From assembly GCA_932521035.1 (NCBI GenBank), contig OW051496.1:2356001-2420000 (forward strand): a DNA stretch of 64,000 bases, given 5' to 3'. This DNA is from Oscheius dolichura (taxonomy: Eukaryota; Nematoda; Chromadorea; Rhabditida; Rhabditidae). A program made the position numbers and the translations under genes. Of the stretch, positions 46,684 through 57,705 are shown in pieces; within the stretch, counting starts at the first letter, position 1; every line of letters starts with the position of its first letter. The notes beneath the pieces are model-generated. The model was not told where the DNA came from, searched no databases, and saw only the letters and a program-made list of their open reading frames with translations.

Positions 46684-48088
46684 ATGGAGGACGATCCCGT
46701 TATCAAGTTGTACAAAGTCATGGCACAAGAAAAGCTGGCGGAAATTGCTCAACTGAAAAGAGAAAAGGAGGAACTTGTACAGAAATTGAGGGAACTCGAA
46801 CTGGGAACTAATAAGAAGTTTGACGATGGTGAGAACATTTAAAAACTCTTTCAACTGCTGCTATTTTCAGTTTGGAAGGCTATTAACGACCTGTCTAACA
46901 TGCGGAAGGAGAACAAATGTGGTATCATCGGTTCTGAAACAAATATCGAAACCGTTGACAATTTGCAACAAATTGTTGATGACAGCTCTTCAGAAGGTGG
47001 GAACAAGAGTCTTTTGCGCCACAATTACATTGACATGCGACCATTTTACAGTATGCTAACGTATTTTTTTTTCAGTTGAAGGGAAACCAATTACTGTGGA
47101 GAAGCAAGCCGATTGTGTCAAAGAAGAGATAAATAGAGATTTTAGCCAGATGGAGAGAAAAACGGTGATTTTCTTTGCAATTTCTAAACCAAAAAAATTT
47201 CAGATTTTGGTTATGGGCGAAGATAACAAAAAACTTACTGAAATGTTAATCTGGAATCGAGTCAATTCTGAGTGGATACCAATAGGGTTAAAGCTACCGT
47301 ATGTTCCCGAGGGCAGTGGAATAGTTTGCCGGCCGCAATAATTACAGCGGCGTGCGAAAACTGAACAAAAATAAGGAATGGGAATATCGGCTGGATATGT
47401 TATGTGGACGCACTGGTATTGGAAAGAGCTGCTTTGTATGGAGTGGGTATTTGGAGGAGAGGATGAACATGGACGAGCTTTATTCACTGCTGAACGATAC
47501 GATCCAGAAGAGGACAGGTGGATTGTAATGAGGTAACCTAAACATGAGTAATGACTAGTAATACGTTTTAGCCTCATGATTGCTAGCAGAATTGACTCAG
47601 CTGCAGCAGTTTGGAAGGATAAAATCCTTGTTTGTGGGGGAAGTATACGGTATACGAACGAAATAGTTTCGTCTGCGGAAATGTTTGACCCGAAGAGTCA
47701 CAAGTGGAGCTATATGAAGGAAATGCCAAGAGCTCTTTCTCACCAATCCCTCATCAATTACGGAAATCGACTATTGTCAATAGGAGGATATGTCAATAGA
47801 AGGGGATGGACGGTGGACGCGCATAAGACCGTGTTGGAAATTGAAGAAAATGAAAAATGGAAAGCAATAGCACCATTCAATACTACCCGTATTCACTTTT
47901 CCGCAGTAGTTCTTGATGAGGAAATCTTTGTAATTGGAGGAAATAACGACCACGGTCGAGCAACGAATATAGTTGAAATATTCAATGGAAAAGAATGGCG
48001 ATATGGGCCCTATCTGCCTTGTTCTAGTGGTTACACGTTCGCTGTTGTTATTCCACAACATTTAGCCGATCATTTCTGCCGTGGTTAA
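46684..48088 (+). CDS. Kelch protein with coiled-coil head, first kelch exon damaged
   Basis: Starts at 46684 after a TTTTTTTCAG acceptor 9 bases upstream. The head (KVMAQEKLAEIAQLKREKEE, then LVQKLRELELG) is heptad-like and predicts a coiled coil; two more acidic exons follow (about 46870-46995 and 47076-47163). A phase-0 intron after ERKT leads to ILVMGEDN as in other kelch members. In the first kelch exon the frame breaks twice: a stop at about 47339 and a loss of the WNGSIW bases near 47440. The second kelch exon (47572-48088) is intact with VEIFNGKEWRYG and the usual end. Possibly a recent pseudogene, or expressed through unrecognised splicing. It shows the propeller paired with a non-kinase head. 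Confidence 0.7.
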
Positions 48089-48326
48089 TCGTGTCCTTAT
48101 GATGAGTAATAAACTTTCTGCTCAATATCTTTGTTTTAATTAAATATTTTAATGGTATCGTATCTTTATCGTAGTTTTGTTTGGCGCCTTATTCCGCCCA
48201 GAACCAACATAAACGTCCAGTACGTCTTGATGCCTATCTTGCACCGATTAAAGGAACTCTGAAGGATTTTTTACAGTCCGTCCAGAAATTATAGGGACAC
48301 TCAAAATTTGGACCATTCACTTCATT

Positions 48327-48515
48327 ATGAGGGAAAGAGCGGTCGTCTTTGATCTCATCAGATTCCTCACCCTCGATTACCCTGTTGCCCAGATTTTGGC
48401 TACATTTCTTTTGTTTTGTTTACATTTTGTTCTTATTTGTGGGGTGAGGAGGTTTTCAGTCCGATTGAAGACGCAGGCTGCTACCTCGAAGAAAACTGAA
48501 GTAATGTCTAAGTAA
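48327..48515 (+). pseudogene. Diverged copy of the first exon of the two-transmembrane gene
   Basis: Reads MRERAVVFDLIRFLTLDYP, aligning with MRKKTVDFGFIRCLTLDYS at 27028 on the minus strand, and upstream non-coding bases (CCATTCACTT, TTCATTATGAGG) also match. It then diverges into a hydrophobic run and stops. No further exons of that gene are visible here. Confidence 0.55.
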
Positions 48516-48821
48516 TGTCAATTTGGAATTTTCTCCGCTCTCCGTGGATAATTTTCGAAACTCTCTTTTGGTGAAGATAGTTGGTGGTCTGAAAAAAAAT
48601 TCAGAGCTATTTTTCAGAGCTGGTCTATTAGTGGAATAATTTGAAAAATGCAAAAACACTTTTCGAAAAAGTGTATTTTCAAGATTTCTCTTCAGCGCTG
48701 CCTTTTCAGCCTTGGGTATCTTTTGGAGATAAAATCTCCGTCTCGTTCTCCATCGACTGACACCAAAAACAGCCTATGTTCAATGGAAAAATTTTGAGAA
48801 AATCCAATTTCAAAAAACGTT

Positions 48822-48895
48822 GCCAGATGGCGCAGTGGGTTTTGAAAGTGCGGTTCGAAAGGTCGGGGGGTTCGGATCCACCCCTCGTCAAACCA
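48822..48895 (+). repeat. tRNA-derived SINE head
   Basis: GATGGCGCAGTGGGTTTTG (A box) is followed by GGGGTTCGGATCCACCCC (B box and T arm). Same family as sequences at 11573, 55160 (inverted), 61720 and 62040 (inverted). Confidence 0.65.
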
Positions 48896-49389
48896 TGTTT
48901 GCTTTTTTTTCTATCCGTTTATTTTCTTTTGCTTTTGCATTTTATGGCTAGATACAAGCTTTTCTTCCTCTAGAGACTTGAATTTCCCGATTTATGTGAT
49001 TTTAAAAATTTGACCTAGGGGGCACTAACGAGGTCCTTCGCTGTCCTGTCGCGTTGTGTACGTTTCTCAATGGCTAGAACTGATTTTTTCTAATAGTATA
49101 CCCTTTTCCACACGTTTTGGCCTCTTTTCCAAGCGCTTTGAGGGTATCTTTGGGTTACTAGAACGGAATCGATAGATCCAAAAGGGGGTCAACTTTTTAA
49201 TTTATGCTTTGAAAACCTGGTTTTTGGCATGATCATGCTGCTTTTGTCGAAAGAAGTTCATCCGTAAAGGATCTGTCACAATTGGATGTAGTTTCATGGA
49301 GTTTTTGAACATGGACTGGACGGAGGGGTGGCCGCACTTTAGGCAACTGTGGCTTGCTGAAAACTTCTTTTGCCTGGCCAATTCTGTTT

Positions 49390-49620
49390 TCATTATACAC
49401 CAGCGGGCCTTCGGCAGCCTACGGCTGTCGTCGTGTTAGAATTATCCGTTTCGACCTGTGGCGACCTTTCCTCTCGACCGCCTGCGGCGGCGCCCGGGAT
49501 TAAGAAATTTAATAATCCCTTTACCGTCGGACACTTTCCCGTCGGACAGACAAACAAACAAACAAACAGACAGACAGACAAAAACCATAGCGCTTTAATA
49601 GGAAGGGATATCTCGATGAT
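49390..49620. repeat. Dispersed repeat with (CAAA/CAGA) microsatellite
   Basis: The tract of ACAAACAAACAAAC and CAGACAGACAGAC at about 49549-49580 is followed by CATAGCGCTTTAATA, as at 24115-24140. Non-coding. Confidence 0.65.
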
Positions 49621-49945
49621 TCGAGGATTCGAGGAGAGAAATCAACATGTTTATTCAGGTACACATTATAATAGCCTGTCAAGAAAAAAATACAACATTC
49701 GAAGGTCTAGCGGCGGAGCAGCTAGTTTTTCGGGTGCCAAGAAGAAAAAATCGGGTGTAAGTTCGTCCCGCAGTTAAACTTTAAACGTCGTCTGTTTTCT
49801 TGACAGACTATAACTTTTCTTGACAGACTATAACTCTTTTATCGTATTCCATAAAATATCTCCTATTGTGGAGTGATAAAGAGAGCATACCGTATGCTGC
49901 ATACGACCAGTTTTCTTATCCAGAGATATTAAACAGTGATTTTAG

Positions 49946-51955
49946 TGCCCGAAGCATCCGAACCTAGTAGAGCTCCTCGAAATAATCCCCTCTGAAGTGG
50001 ACCCCGAAATTTGTTTAGGATATATAATGGAATATGCCGAAGGTAGAAGTCTACATGACGGTTTTATGCTTTCGATTCTAACTTCCTATTTAGTAATACA
50101 CTACAGTAACAAATACTACAGTATGCATCAATGCTATCAATGGATAGAGAAAATTAGTTTGGGCCTACAACATCTTCACACGCACAAAATCATGCATAGG
50201 GATATTAAACCGCAGAAGTAAGAGACAAAATTTAGAGAAAGAGCTGTTTTATTACAGTATCCTTGTGAAAAATACCAATCAATTGAAGCTGGCCGACTTT
50301 GGGCTAGCAAGGAACGCTGATGGAAATACTGTTACTTCATTGTAAGTTATCCATTTCAGAATATCTCACAGAGGGATAACACTCGTTTTTGGTCAATAAG
50401 ATTTTGATTCAGCGTCGGTACGCATTACTACATGGCACCGGAAGTGGTCGGCACGAAAAACTACACCTGCTCTGCAGACATCTATTCGCTTGCAGTCACA
50501 ATTTGGGAAATAGTTCACCGGAAGTAATCTTGTTTACCTTTTCTAAACTCACTTTATCGCAGAAAACCGTATCCTGAATTAGAAAACGACTCGGCGCACC
50601 ACGTTCACCATACAAAGCTAGATGAAAACCGTCCTATTATCGACTCTGATAGAATCGACGACAATCTTTCGACGTTTATACAAAGGTTTGATTTATATAT
50701 TTATAACAAAAAAACTTTTCTTCGCCAATATTCCATGGTTTAGAGGTTGGCATGCCAATGTTGCTGAAAGACCGCCAATAGAGGAATGTGTTGCCTTCTT
50801 TGAACACTACGAAGACTCTGCACAGTATACTGTAAGTAGTCTATTCTATTTGGACACGAGTGAAAAAGAATAGGCCTTCACTCGAAATATTTTTCCAAAA
50901 GATACGTATACCGCTTTCAGATCCTGGTGGCTGGAGAAGTGGCACAGGCTAGATTGGGTAAAAGTATGTTTATACAGTCGTAATATCAAGTAGATGCCTT
51001 AAAAACACGGATCTGAAATTTCACAGCTTTTCATTCCAGGACGCATCAGCGGAAGGCGCACTTGGGAAGTCACGGATAAGATTCTTCTGTTGAGCCGAGA
51101 TAAATTGACCTGGCTTCAACTACCTTCAAAATATCACTGGCCAACGGAATGCGGTGGACTATACTTGAAGGAAGAACTATACATATTTGCTGAAGCACTT
51201 GGGAAGAAACGTTTATGTAAACTGGATAGAAATCTGGATCGGGTACAGTTGGCCGAAATGAATGTAGCCCGTACCGATATCACCAACAGCTGCGTAGAAT
51301 TTAATGGATCGATTTGGGTGCTCGGAGGATATCATGACGAAATCCAGCCAGCTTTAAACAGTGTGGAACGGTATGATCCTAGCGAGGATAAATGGATTGA
51401 AATGCCGTAAGTTGGGCAACTTTGGGCTTAGGTTAGAAGGGATTCAGGTTTATGAAGTACGCCCGATGTGACGCGGCTGCAGCAGTTTGGGATGGAATGA
51501 TTATTGTCTGTGGCGGATGGGACTATGGCGGAAACGTCCTAAAAAGTGTGGAATGTTTTGATCCGGAGAGTGGCATCTGGACTGAGTTGACCGACCTGCC
51601 TGACCCTGTGTTTGGCCATTGCCTCTCTTCTTATAAGAAAAAATTGATAGTAACAGGAGGATTCGAGTATGAGACAGAAGTTGGCTCTGTTAGAGTAATG
51701 GATCCACTAGAAGACAATGGGCAATGGAAGAAGATGCCGGCATTGAAGCATGCTACCGGACACATGTCCACAACTGTACTTGGAAGAGAAATGATAACTA
51801 TTGGAGGCAAAAATGGAAATACTGGTAGTTGTCAATTCGAAGTATTTGATGGAGAACGTTGGCGAGAAGGACCTCCTCTTCCTGGTAACTACAGTTACAC
51901 ATCTTCCATTCGTATTCATCAAAGTTTCGCTGACACACTTTATAAATTGGCATAA
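49946..51955 (+). CDS. Kinase-kelch fusion protein, kinase N-lobe missing
   Basis: Exons 49946-50060, 50094-50217, 50258-50341, 50413-50523, 50563-50685, 50744-50831, 50921-50963, 51040-51406 and 51448-51955. The kinase begins at CPKHPNLVELLEIIPSE; the glycine loop and catalytic lysine exons are not found upstream (a degenerate QFSYPEIL near 49905 may be their trace). Present are HRDIKPQN, ADFGLAR, YMAPEV, DIYSLAVTIWE and GWHANVAERP (Cys of CW changed to Gly). The kelch half is complete: FNGSIWVLGGYH, SVERYDPSEDKW, SVECFDPESGIW, FEVFDGERW. One extra intron (50964-51039) splits the first blade. Without the N-lobe it cannot bind ATP normally, so it may act as a scaffold or be decaying. Confidence 0.82.
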
Positions 51956-51959
51956 ATAA

Positions 51960-53130
51960 TTACTTGTTTTTTGTCATGCAAGCAATGTGGAAGAGAAATC
52001 ATAGCCAAAATGACCCGAAAGTCGACTGGTACTGTTGGACAGCAGGCTGCCTACTGTAGGCAGGCAATGGCACAGCCATTTCAGGGTTATGTTTTTGGAT
52101 TTTAGGGTGCAGTGGCGTTTCTCACATCTGTTTTGCAAGATGATCTGAATTTTCAAAAACGGCTGAAAAGGCATGAAATTTTAGAGAGTTCGGAAAGGAT
52201 TCCAGACAGGTCTAAACTAACGAAAGCCGCCTCTGTGCTAGAATGCCATTCTTCAAGAATGTCTCGGCCCGGGCAGCCAGCTGTCTTTGTGTAGATTTTA
52301 TTCTCCATACGTCCCATTTAGTTAGTTTTATTTTATTAATTCAAGGAAACAAATCGTAATACATTTTCTTGATAGTCTTGCAAATTTGAATACCTTTTCA
52401 TAACACCGATTTGTTGTAGCAATTATTCGATGCGATGAGCCGGGGACAAGTAACAACGAGTGATACGTCCGGCGGCAACACCAAGGTTCCCATTCGCGCG
52501 GTTTCTCTCTCTACCTGGGATTTTTTTCTTTTTCATTTATCCGTTTTGAGGGGCCATTGAAAAATCATCGTCGGCAACTTCAAATTATTATTTTTTTTAT
52601 CAGCTGCCAATTGCGGATCTCAAAATGACTTTCTTTGCGGGCGCAACCATGAATTTCTTCTAGGTTTCAGAGCCGCGCCTACCGGATTTCACCACTTCAT
52701 TGCAGCGCCGGTTAAAATTTTGACCAAGTGGTTCCGGCCGCTTTTTTCTCAAAAATTCGCCGCGCGTGGGATAATCGATATAGACTTTGATTCGGGTAGA
52801 TGGCGATTTTTGATACTTGCGCGTCTTTCGAATGATCTGGGGTGGAGTGGACACAGCCGATCTGGCCGTACGGGCCCTTCTGCGATGCTCCGGCACACCT
52901 ATTCTGGCCGTTTCCGGCAATTTATGCCAACCGCGACAGAACAACCGAACCATAAAATTGGCGAGATGGCAAATGGAAACGGTTTTAAGACCTATTTTTC
53001 ATTTCCCGATAGCGTAATTTGCGGTTGCCACCCCTAAAAACAACTGTGAAACGCGTTTTCCGTTTAAAGTGTTACTGTTGCTACTGGCGTGTGAGAAAAT
53101 TGACCAAGACCTATCATTTTCACCAACTGT
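51960..53130. other. No supported gene
   Basis: Open frames exist (for example 52112-52294 after a TTTTAG, and 52660-52953 on minus) but none joins into an exon chain or shows a domain. A short frame starting MSRGQVTTSDTSGG near 52437 could be a first exon of the following gene; this is not supported by splice phase. Confidence 0.4.
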
Positions 53131-53178
53131 TTTTAGGTTCAAGGCTTGGTAAAGCCATTGGCGGCTAAATTTGAAACC

Positions 53179-53918
53179 ATGTATACTGTCGGACGACGGG
53201 ATGACAAACAAGCCCCTGAGAGAATGGTTACCGATTCGAAACTCGTCAATGAAGCCGGAGAGAAGGACCACATCATGGAAAATAATTCCAAAGCTCAATT
53301 AGAAGATGGAAAGGAAGAGAGCGAAGATGGTAAGTGTTTCTTATAATTAGAACCCATTTCTTCCTTTTTTTCAATCTAAACTTCCGCGGAAGTAATGTCG
53401 CACGCCCGTACAGGCCGTTGTGGTGGCTGATTAGGAGCAACTCGTGGTATATAAGTTTGATATAATTGTTGAACTGTTGTTGCCGTTGCCTCATGCTGGT
53501 TTTTTTCTGGGCCTCTCACAACGAAAAGGCAGGAAAATATGGCAACTTTGGCAAAGAGGCACGGCAACACTCGTGATAAATCTGAAATAAGCGATACTGA
53601 AATATTTCGTTGTTTTTCAATGTACAGATCCTGAAAAAGATATGTTAAAAGTTATTAGGCAATATAACCATCAAAAATCATCATCATCTTCTTTCATTTT
53701 AGGCAGACGATGCCCTCCGCCTTCGAGATGGACGGCAAGTAACGTCTCTGAGCCACATGTGTATGATAGTCATGGGACTTCTGGACCTCTTGTCAAGTTT
53801 CTTTTCACACAATTTGGTAATTCACTACGCGAAGTGGCGTAAGCCCATGCCAGACGCAAATGAGTTTCTTGGTAGGCCCCAGCTCCTGAACAAGCTGTTC
53901 TTCAAGAGGCGGTCGCGG
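53179..53918 (+). CDS. Unrecognised protein with one hydrophobic segment
   Basis: Exons 53137-53329 (first ATG at 53179, MYTVGRRDDKQAPERMV), 53628-53650 and 53703-53918 join in phase. The N-terminal half is charged and acidic (ENNSKAQLEDGKEESED); the third exon holds a hydrophobic stretch (MCMIVMGLLDLLSSFF) and a basic end (LLNKLFFKRRSR). It resembles a type II or tail-anchored membrane protein, but I do not recognise it. The frame continues 20 codons into the next exon and stops, overlapping the start of the small gene at 54013. Confidence 0.45.
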
Positions 53919-54012
53919 GTGAGTGAATTTTCAATTTGAAGCCGAGAAAAACTGCTGAAAAATACACGAATGTTTTCTTTTTTTCAGCGGACAACTAACA
54001 CTCTGAGGATAG

Positions 54013-54258
54013 ATGTCCGAAGCGAAAAAAGGCTACACCGCTTATGAGATTGAAGATCGCCATCTGCTCCTCCGCCACGATGATCCTATCTACGACGATA
54101 ATGATGATTTGCAATCGATGACGGCTAAGGCAGTTTCCACGGTGAGCTGCAGATGCTGTTTGGAACGTCGGATGCCACGCATTATCCAGTTCCTCAATCG
54201 AATGGGCGGTGGGCCTGGCCCTGAAGTCGTCTTCGAAGAGCCGGAGATGATCGAGTGA
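54013..54258 (+). CDS. Small acidic protein, 81 residues, unrecognised
   Basis: An ATG 26 bases after a TTTTTTTCAG acceptor opens MSEAKKGYTAYEIEDRHLLL, a cysteine pair (CRCC) and an acidic end (VVFEEPEMIE). A poly(A) signal AATAAA follows at 54292-54297. Codon use and acidic composition look genuine. It may be a separate trans-spliced gene in a two-gene operon with 53179-53918, or a frame overlapping that gene's last exon. Confidence 0.5.
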   Translation: MSEAKKGYTAYEIEDRHLLLRHDDPIYDDNDDLQSMTAKAVSTVSCRCCLERRMPRIIQFLNRMGGGPGPEVVFEEPEMIE

Positions 54259-55149
54259 AATGATCTGAATTTAGTCATCTCAATATCCAGCTCAATAAAG
54301 ATTTCCATGTGCATTTCCAATTTATATGAAGTCTTTTTTTCCAGTCTTGAAAATGTGCTTCTAAAGTTAAAGTTAACAAAAGGAAAGTTTGATTTGTTGA
54401 ATCTTGCTAACTCGATGAATTGGTTGTCCAACTACAACGGCAAAAAAATCACTGGACGCTCTACCATTATTAATGGGCTCCTTTCTCCCTTCCATTATTA
54501 ATGGGCTCTCTTATTAAGGCTGCTGGTTTTGTGTTCACTACCATAGATTCCCGCCAATTGGTCCTTTAAAAACAGCGTCCATGAAGTCACAAACTCTAAA
54601 ACAGGAGTTTTACTGGCTGAAATACCGAAGTGGTCCTAATACTGGACACGTTTCAAAGCAGCTGGATCTTGGTTGGCTAAAACCTCTGCGTCTTGTGATA
54701 CTCCTGCTTCTTCCAGTCAGGCCAGCTTCAAAATACTGTCAGTACAATTGAACATTTCCATCATATCGAAGTCCGTCACTCTCCAGCTCCAGCATCGAGA
54801 AGATCCGCCCTGAAACCTCGTATCTTATTAACCAAAAAGAATAGTAGGCAGGCAACAAGCCAGAAGTAAAACTCTCCTAGCTGGCTTTGTATTCGTCATG
54901 GAGGGAAGCATTTAGTCACTGGAGCACGGCAAGTACCTGAAGACAATCGAATACTAGAACAGGAAAATGACTCGTAAAAAAGAGTCAAAAACTGTCTTGA
55001 ATGCTCCAGAAAGGGTAAATTTTGAGGAAAAACTGTTTTATCCCCATTTGATCAGGGAAATCTTATTTTTTTTTACAGATAAAATGTGTTTAGTATGTAT
55101 ATTAGGCACAGACAATACTAATAAAGGAGAAAGAAAAAAACCAAAAGAG

Positions 55150-55510
55150 AGTTTCGCCGAGCGGATCCGAACCCCTGACCTCTCTATCCATGTCGCGCCA
55201 CCTACCTGCTGCGCCATGGCGATCTCGCGATGGGACCCATTTTCCGAAGAACGGAAAGTACCGTTAGAAAGAGCAAAAAAAGTTATGCTTCCCCCCAATA
55301 CATCGAAAATTTGGAAGTGACCGTCTTGTGGCCGAAAAACAGGCAAAATGGTTTTGGCGTGAACTTCAACCCCTCGCCCAAACTCGACAAATGGACTTTT
55401 TGCAGAGGTGAAAGTGTCCCTGAATAGCTCTCAGTGAAAGCTACCCGGACCGCCAATCCGTTTGGCAGTAGCCCTCTCCAGTCAAAAGATATAAGGCATT
55501 CCGGGAACTT
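55150..55510 (-). repeat. SINE-like repeat, inverted copy of 61430-61750
   Basis: The block runs from GCCGAGCGGATCCGAACCCC (inverted T arm) through CACGAACCTACC-type tRNA-like bases to TTTGGCAGTAGCCCTCTCC. The same order, inverted, occurs at 61430-61750. It directly precedes a broken kelch copy. Confidence 0.7.
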
Positions 55511-55658
55511 AGGTCCTCCCCTAATAGAAAGCCGAGACAAAGAAGGGACATTTCAATAAAACTGTGGAGATGAGCATCTTTTCGATAAAGATGCCTGGTT
55601 TAATAGAGTTTTTGGTCACATTACTTCGCCCAGAACCAGAATATAGAACCAGAAAATA

Positions 55659-56145
55659 ATGCCTAGAATGATGATAAGTGCAGCTGCAGCAGTCTATAAT
55701 GGCAAGATAATCGTTTGCGGAGGATCAGGTCCAAATAATCAGAAATCGGCTCTCGTGGAATGTTTTGACCCAGCCAGCGGTGTCTGGAATGTGGAGCCAG
55801 ATGCCCATGCCGCTAACCGGTCACGCCCTCGTTCCTTACGTTCCTATTGCCCTGGGAGGAAATGACGGAAAAACTTTTCAACATGTTGTATTGGAAATGG
55901 ACGAAAACGGGCAGTGGAAACAGCTTCCATCAATGAAATATGCCCGTATGGGATTATCTGGAGCAGTTCTCAAAGATGTTTTCTTCGCAATTGGAGGATA
56001 CGATCAATGTCAGTTAGAGATTCAAAAAACTGAATTCTTTCATGGAAACAAATGGAGCTATAGCCATGCTTTATACATCCACTGTGAACATTCCCCACTC
56101 CCTAGCTGCTCAGCTATCTCTTATGGAAGAGAAGAACCACAATAA
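55659..56145 (+). pseudogene. Kelch 3' half, frameshifted
   Basis: Begins MPRMMISAAAAVYNGKIIVC (fourth blade), LVECFDPASGVWN, then a one-base frameshift near 55795, PMPLTGHALVPY, a small deletion, LGGNDGKTFQHVVLEMDENG, VLKDVFFAIGGYD, TEFFHGNKWSYS, and a degraded C-terminus. The first kelch exon and any kinase are missing; a SINE-like repeat stands where they should be. Confidence 0.8.
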
Positions 56146-56410
56146 ACATGTCTTTATTCTATGAAACACTATAAAATCGTTCTCTTATTTATACTGAAGA
56201 GATATACCATTTTTTTTAAATGCTGACGCTAATGTGTTTATTGTTCGTCTCTGCTACGGTGTCCATGGACTTGAATGTGATGGACAAAGTTGACGGCAGG
56301 TATATTTCCTAAAAGAGGAGAAAGGGCTGGCTCAGGACTTCTTCTGGTATCGAAAAGTAGCTTTCCAGTAGCCAACACCCTAAATTAATTTATGAAAATA
56401 TAGTCTGCAC

Positions 56411-56787
56411 CGACTCCGAGTACTTATATCCGCGGATATAAGTCCCAAAATCGGATATATGTCCCCAAAAATGGATATTTGTCCTTCTCTCATTTTTCCT
56501 TTCATTTCTCTGGCACTCCTATGATAACCAGGGTAATCGGCGAAGGGGAATCCACTAGTAACAGTTATAGCTCCGGAAATACTTATCCTGGTCGGGAGCA
56601 ACCGGAAAACGGGAAGCCCCGATCTTTTTGAAACACACTGTAAAGGGAATTTTTCATTTTAGGTAAATTGGACGAGCCTGTCCATGTTTTCTTTACTAAT
56701 TTCGCTTTTTGTGGACAAATATCCATTTTTGGGGACATATATCCGATTTTTGTGACTTATATCCGCGGATATAAGTACTCGGAGTCG
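56411..56787. mobile_element. Foldback MITE with 7-base target duplication
   Basis: Long inverted arms (about 75 bases) start CGACTCCGAGTACTTATATC and contain CCGCGGATATAAGT and ATCCATTTTTGGGGACA. The heptamer TCTGCAC flanks both ends (56404-56410 and 56788-56794). Non-coding interior. Confidence 0.85.
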
Positions 56788-57451
56788 TCTGCACCATCTG
56801 ACGTCTCCCATGCTGAACATGTCTGCTTTTTGCGCGAAGCGCAACGCGTGGTTTAACTTTGATTTGGGGTACGGCAGACTCCCGGAAGGTAACTTTGACG
56901 CGCACAAATTTTTCAGCTTTTTTGTTTTGAGGTCCTGGAAAGTTCCAAAATATTTTTGAAGTGTTTTTCGCTGCAGGACCCGTTCGTGGTAGGACCCCAA
57001 TCGAGAGGTCGAGGGTTCGGTTCCTTCTTCGGTCAGCTTCTTGTGCGGACCTTGTGTTTGAGGGAACCCGCTCTTTTAGCTCCAAAAAGTCTCTTTTTGT
57101 CACGAAATTCCCATAAAAATTCGTAAACGAATTAACAAAAAGAGGCCAATCACTATTTTAAAAAGAGAAAACTCAAAGAAACCTTGTGGTTTGACAGGAG
57201 TGGATAAAAAGAGGGCGATAAGTTGAAGAATCAAACCACTGCACTTTTTTAGACGTTGGTTCATGTGTTTTTTCCTTCTTCTAAAATTTTTTTTTCATTT
57301 GACTTCTTTCTTTGATTTTATTTTTCAGGATTGCGGTCTATTCCGCTGTTATATCTCGGTTAGTAATTGGAAGCCGCAATTCCATAATGTCCTGTCTCCT
57401 CAGAGCCCCCCGCCCCCCGTATCATGTTGAAATTCCATTCCACGGCGTTAA

Positions 57452-57589
57452 AGGAACCCACAGGGACTCCCGGATTATCCTATAATCGGGACAACAGAAC
57501 CTTGACTAACAGAAAAAGGCTTAAAGTCTTTTAGGGGTAGAGAGAGAACGAGAGAGAAAGAGAGAGAGAGAGAGTCCCTGAGGGTTCCT
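57452..57589. mobile_element. TTAA-flanked MITE with GA microsatellite
   Basis: Ends AGGAACCCACAGGGACTC and GAGTCCCTGAGGGTTCCT are flanked by TTAA (57448-57451, 57590-57593). A GA-repeat tract at about 57540-57574 lies inside. It stands about 110 bases upstream of the next kinase gene and may lie in its promoter. Confidence 0.75.
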
Positions 57590-57705
57590 TTAAAAGGACT
57601 GATAAGAGAAGGGTATTATTTCGAGAAGAGCAGACCGTTTCTCCCTGCAAACTTTTCTCACCATCAATAGCGTTTTTTCTGCTCTTCCCTTTCTTCTCCT
57701 AAGAA

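Noticed and set aside
49370-49777. Plus-strand frame of 135 residues ending in a basic, serine-rich tail.
   Set aside because: Its first two thirds are repeat plus microsatellite; only the short tail could be coding, and no splice connection to the kinase at 49946 was found.
55038-55540. Overlapping frames of 65-117 residues near the kelch relic.
   Set aside because: They lie in a SINE-like repeat that recurs inverted at 61430-61750 with indels that do not preserve the frames.
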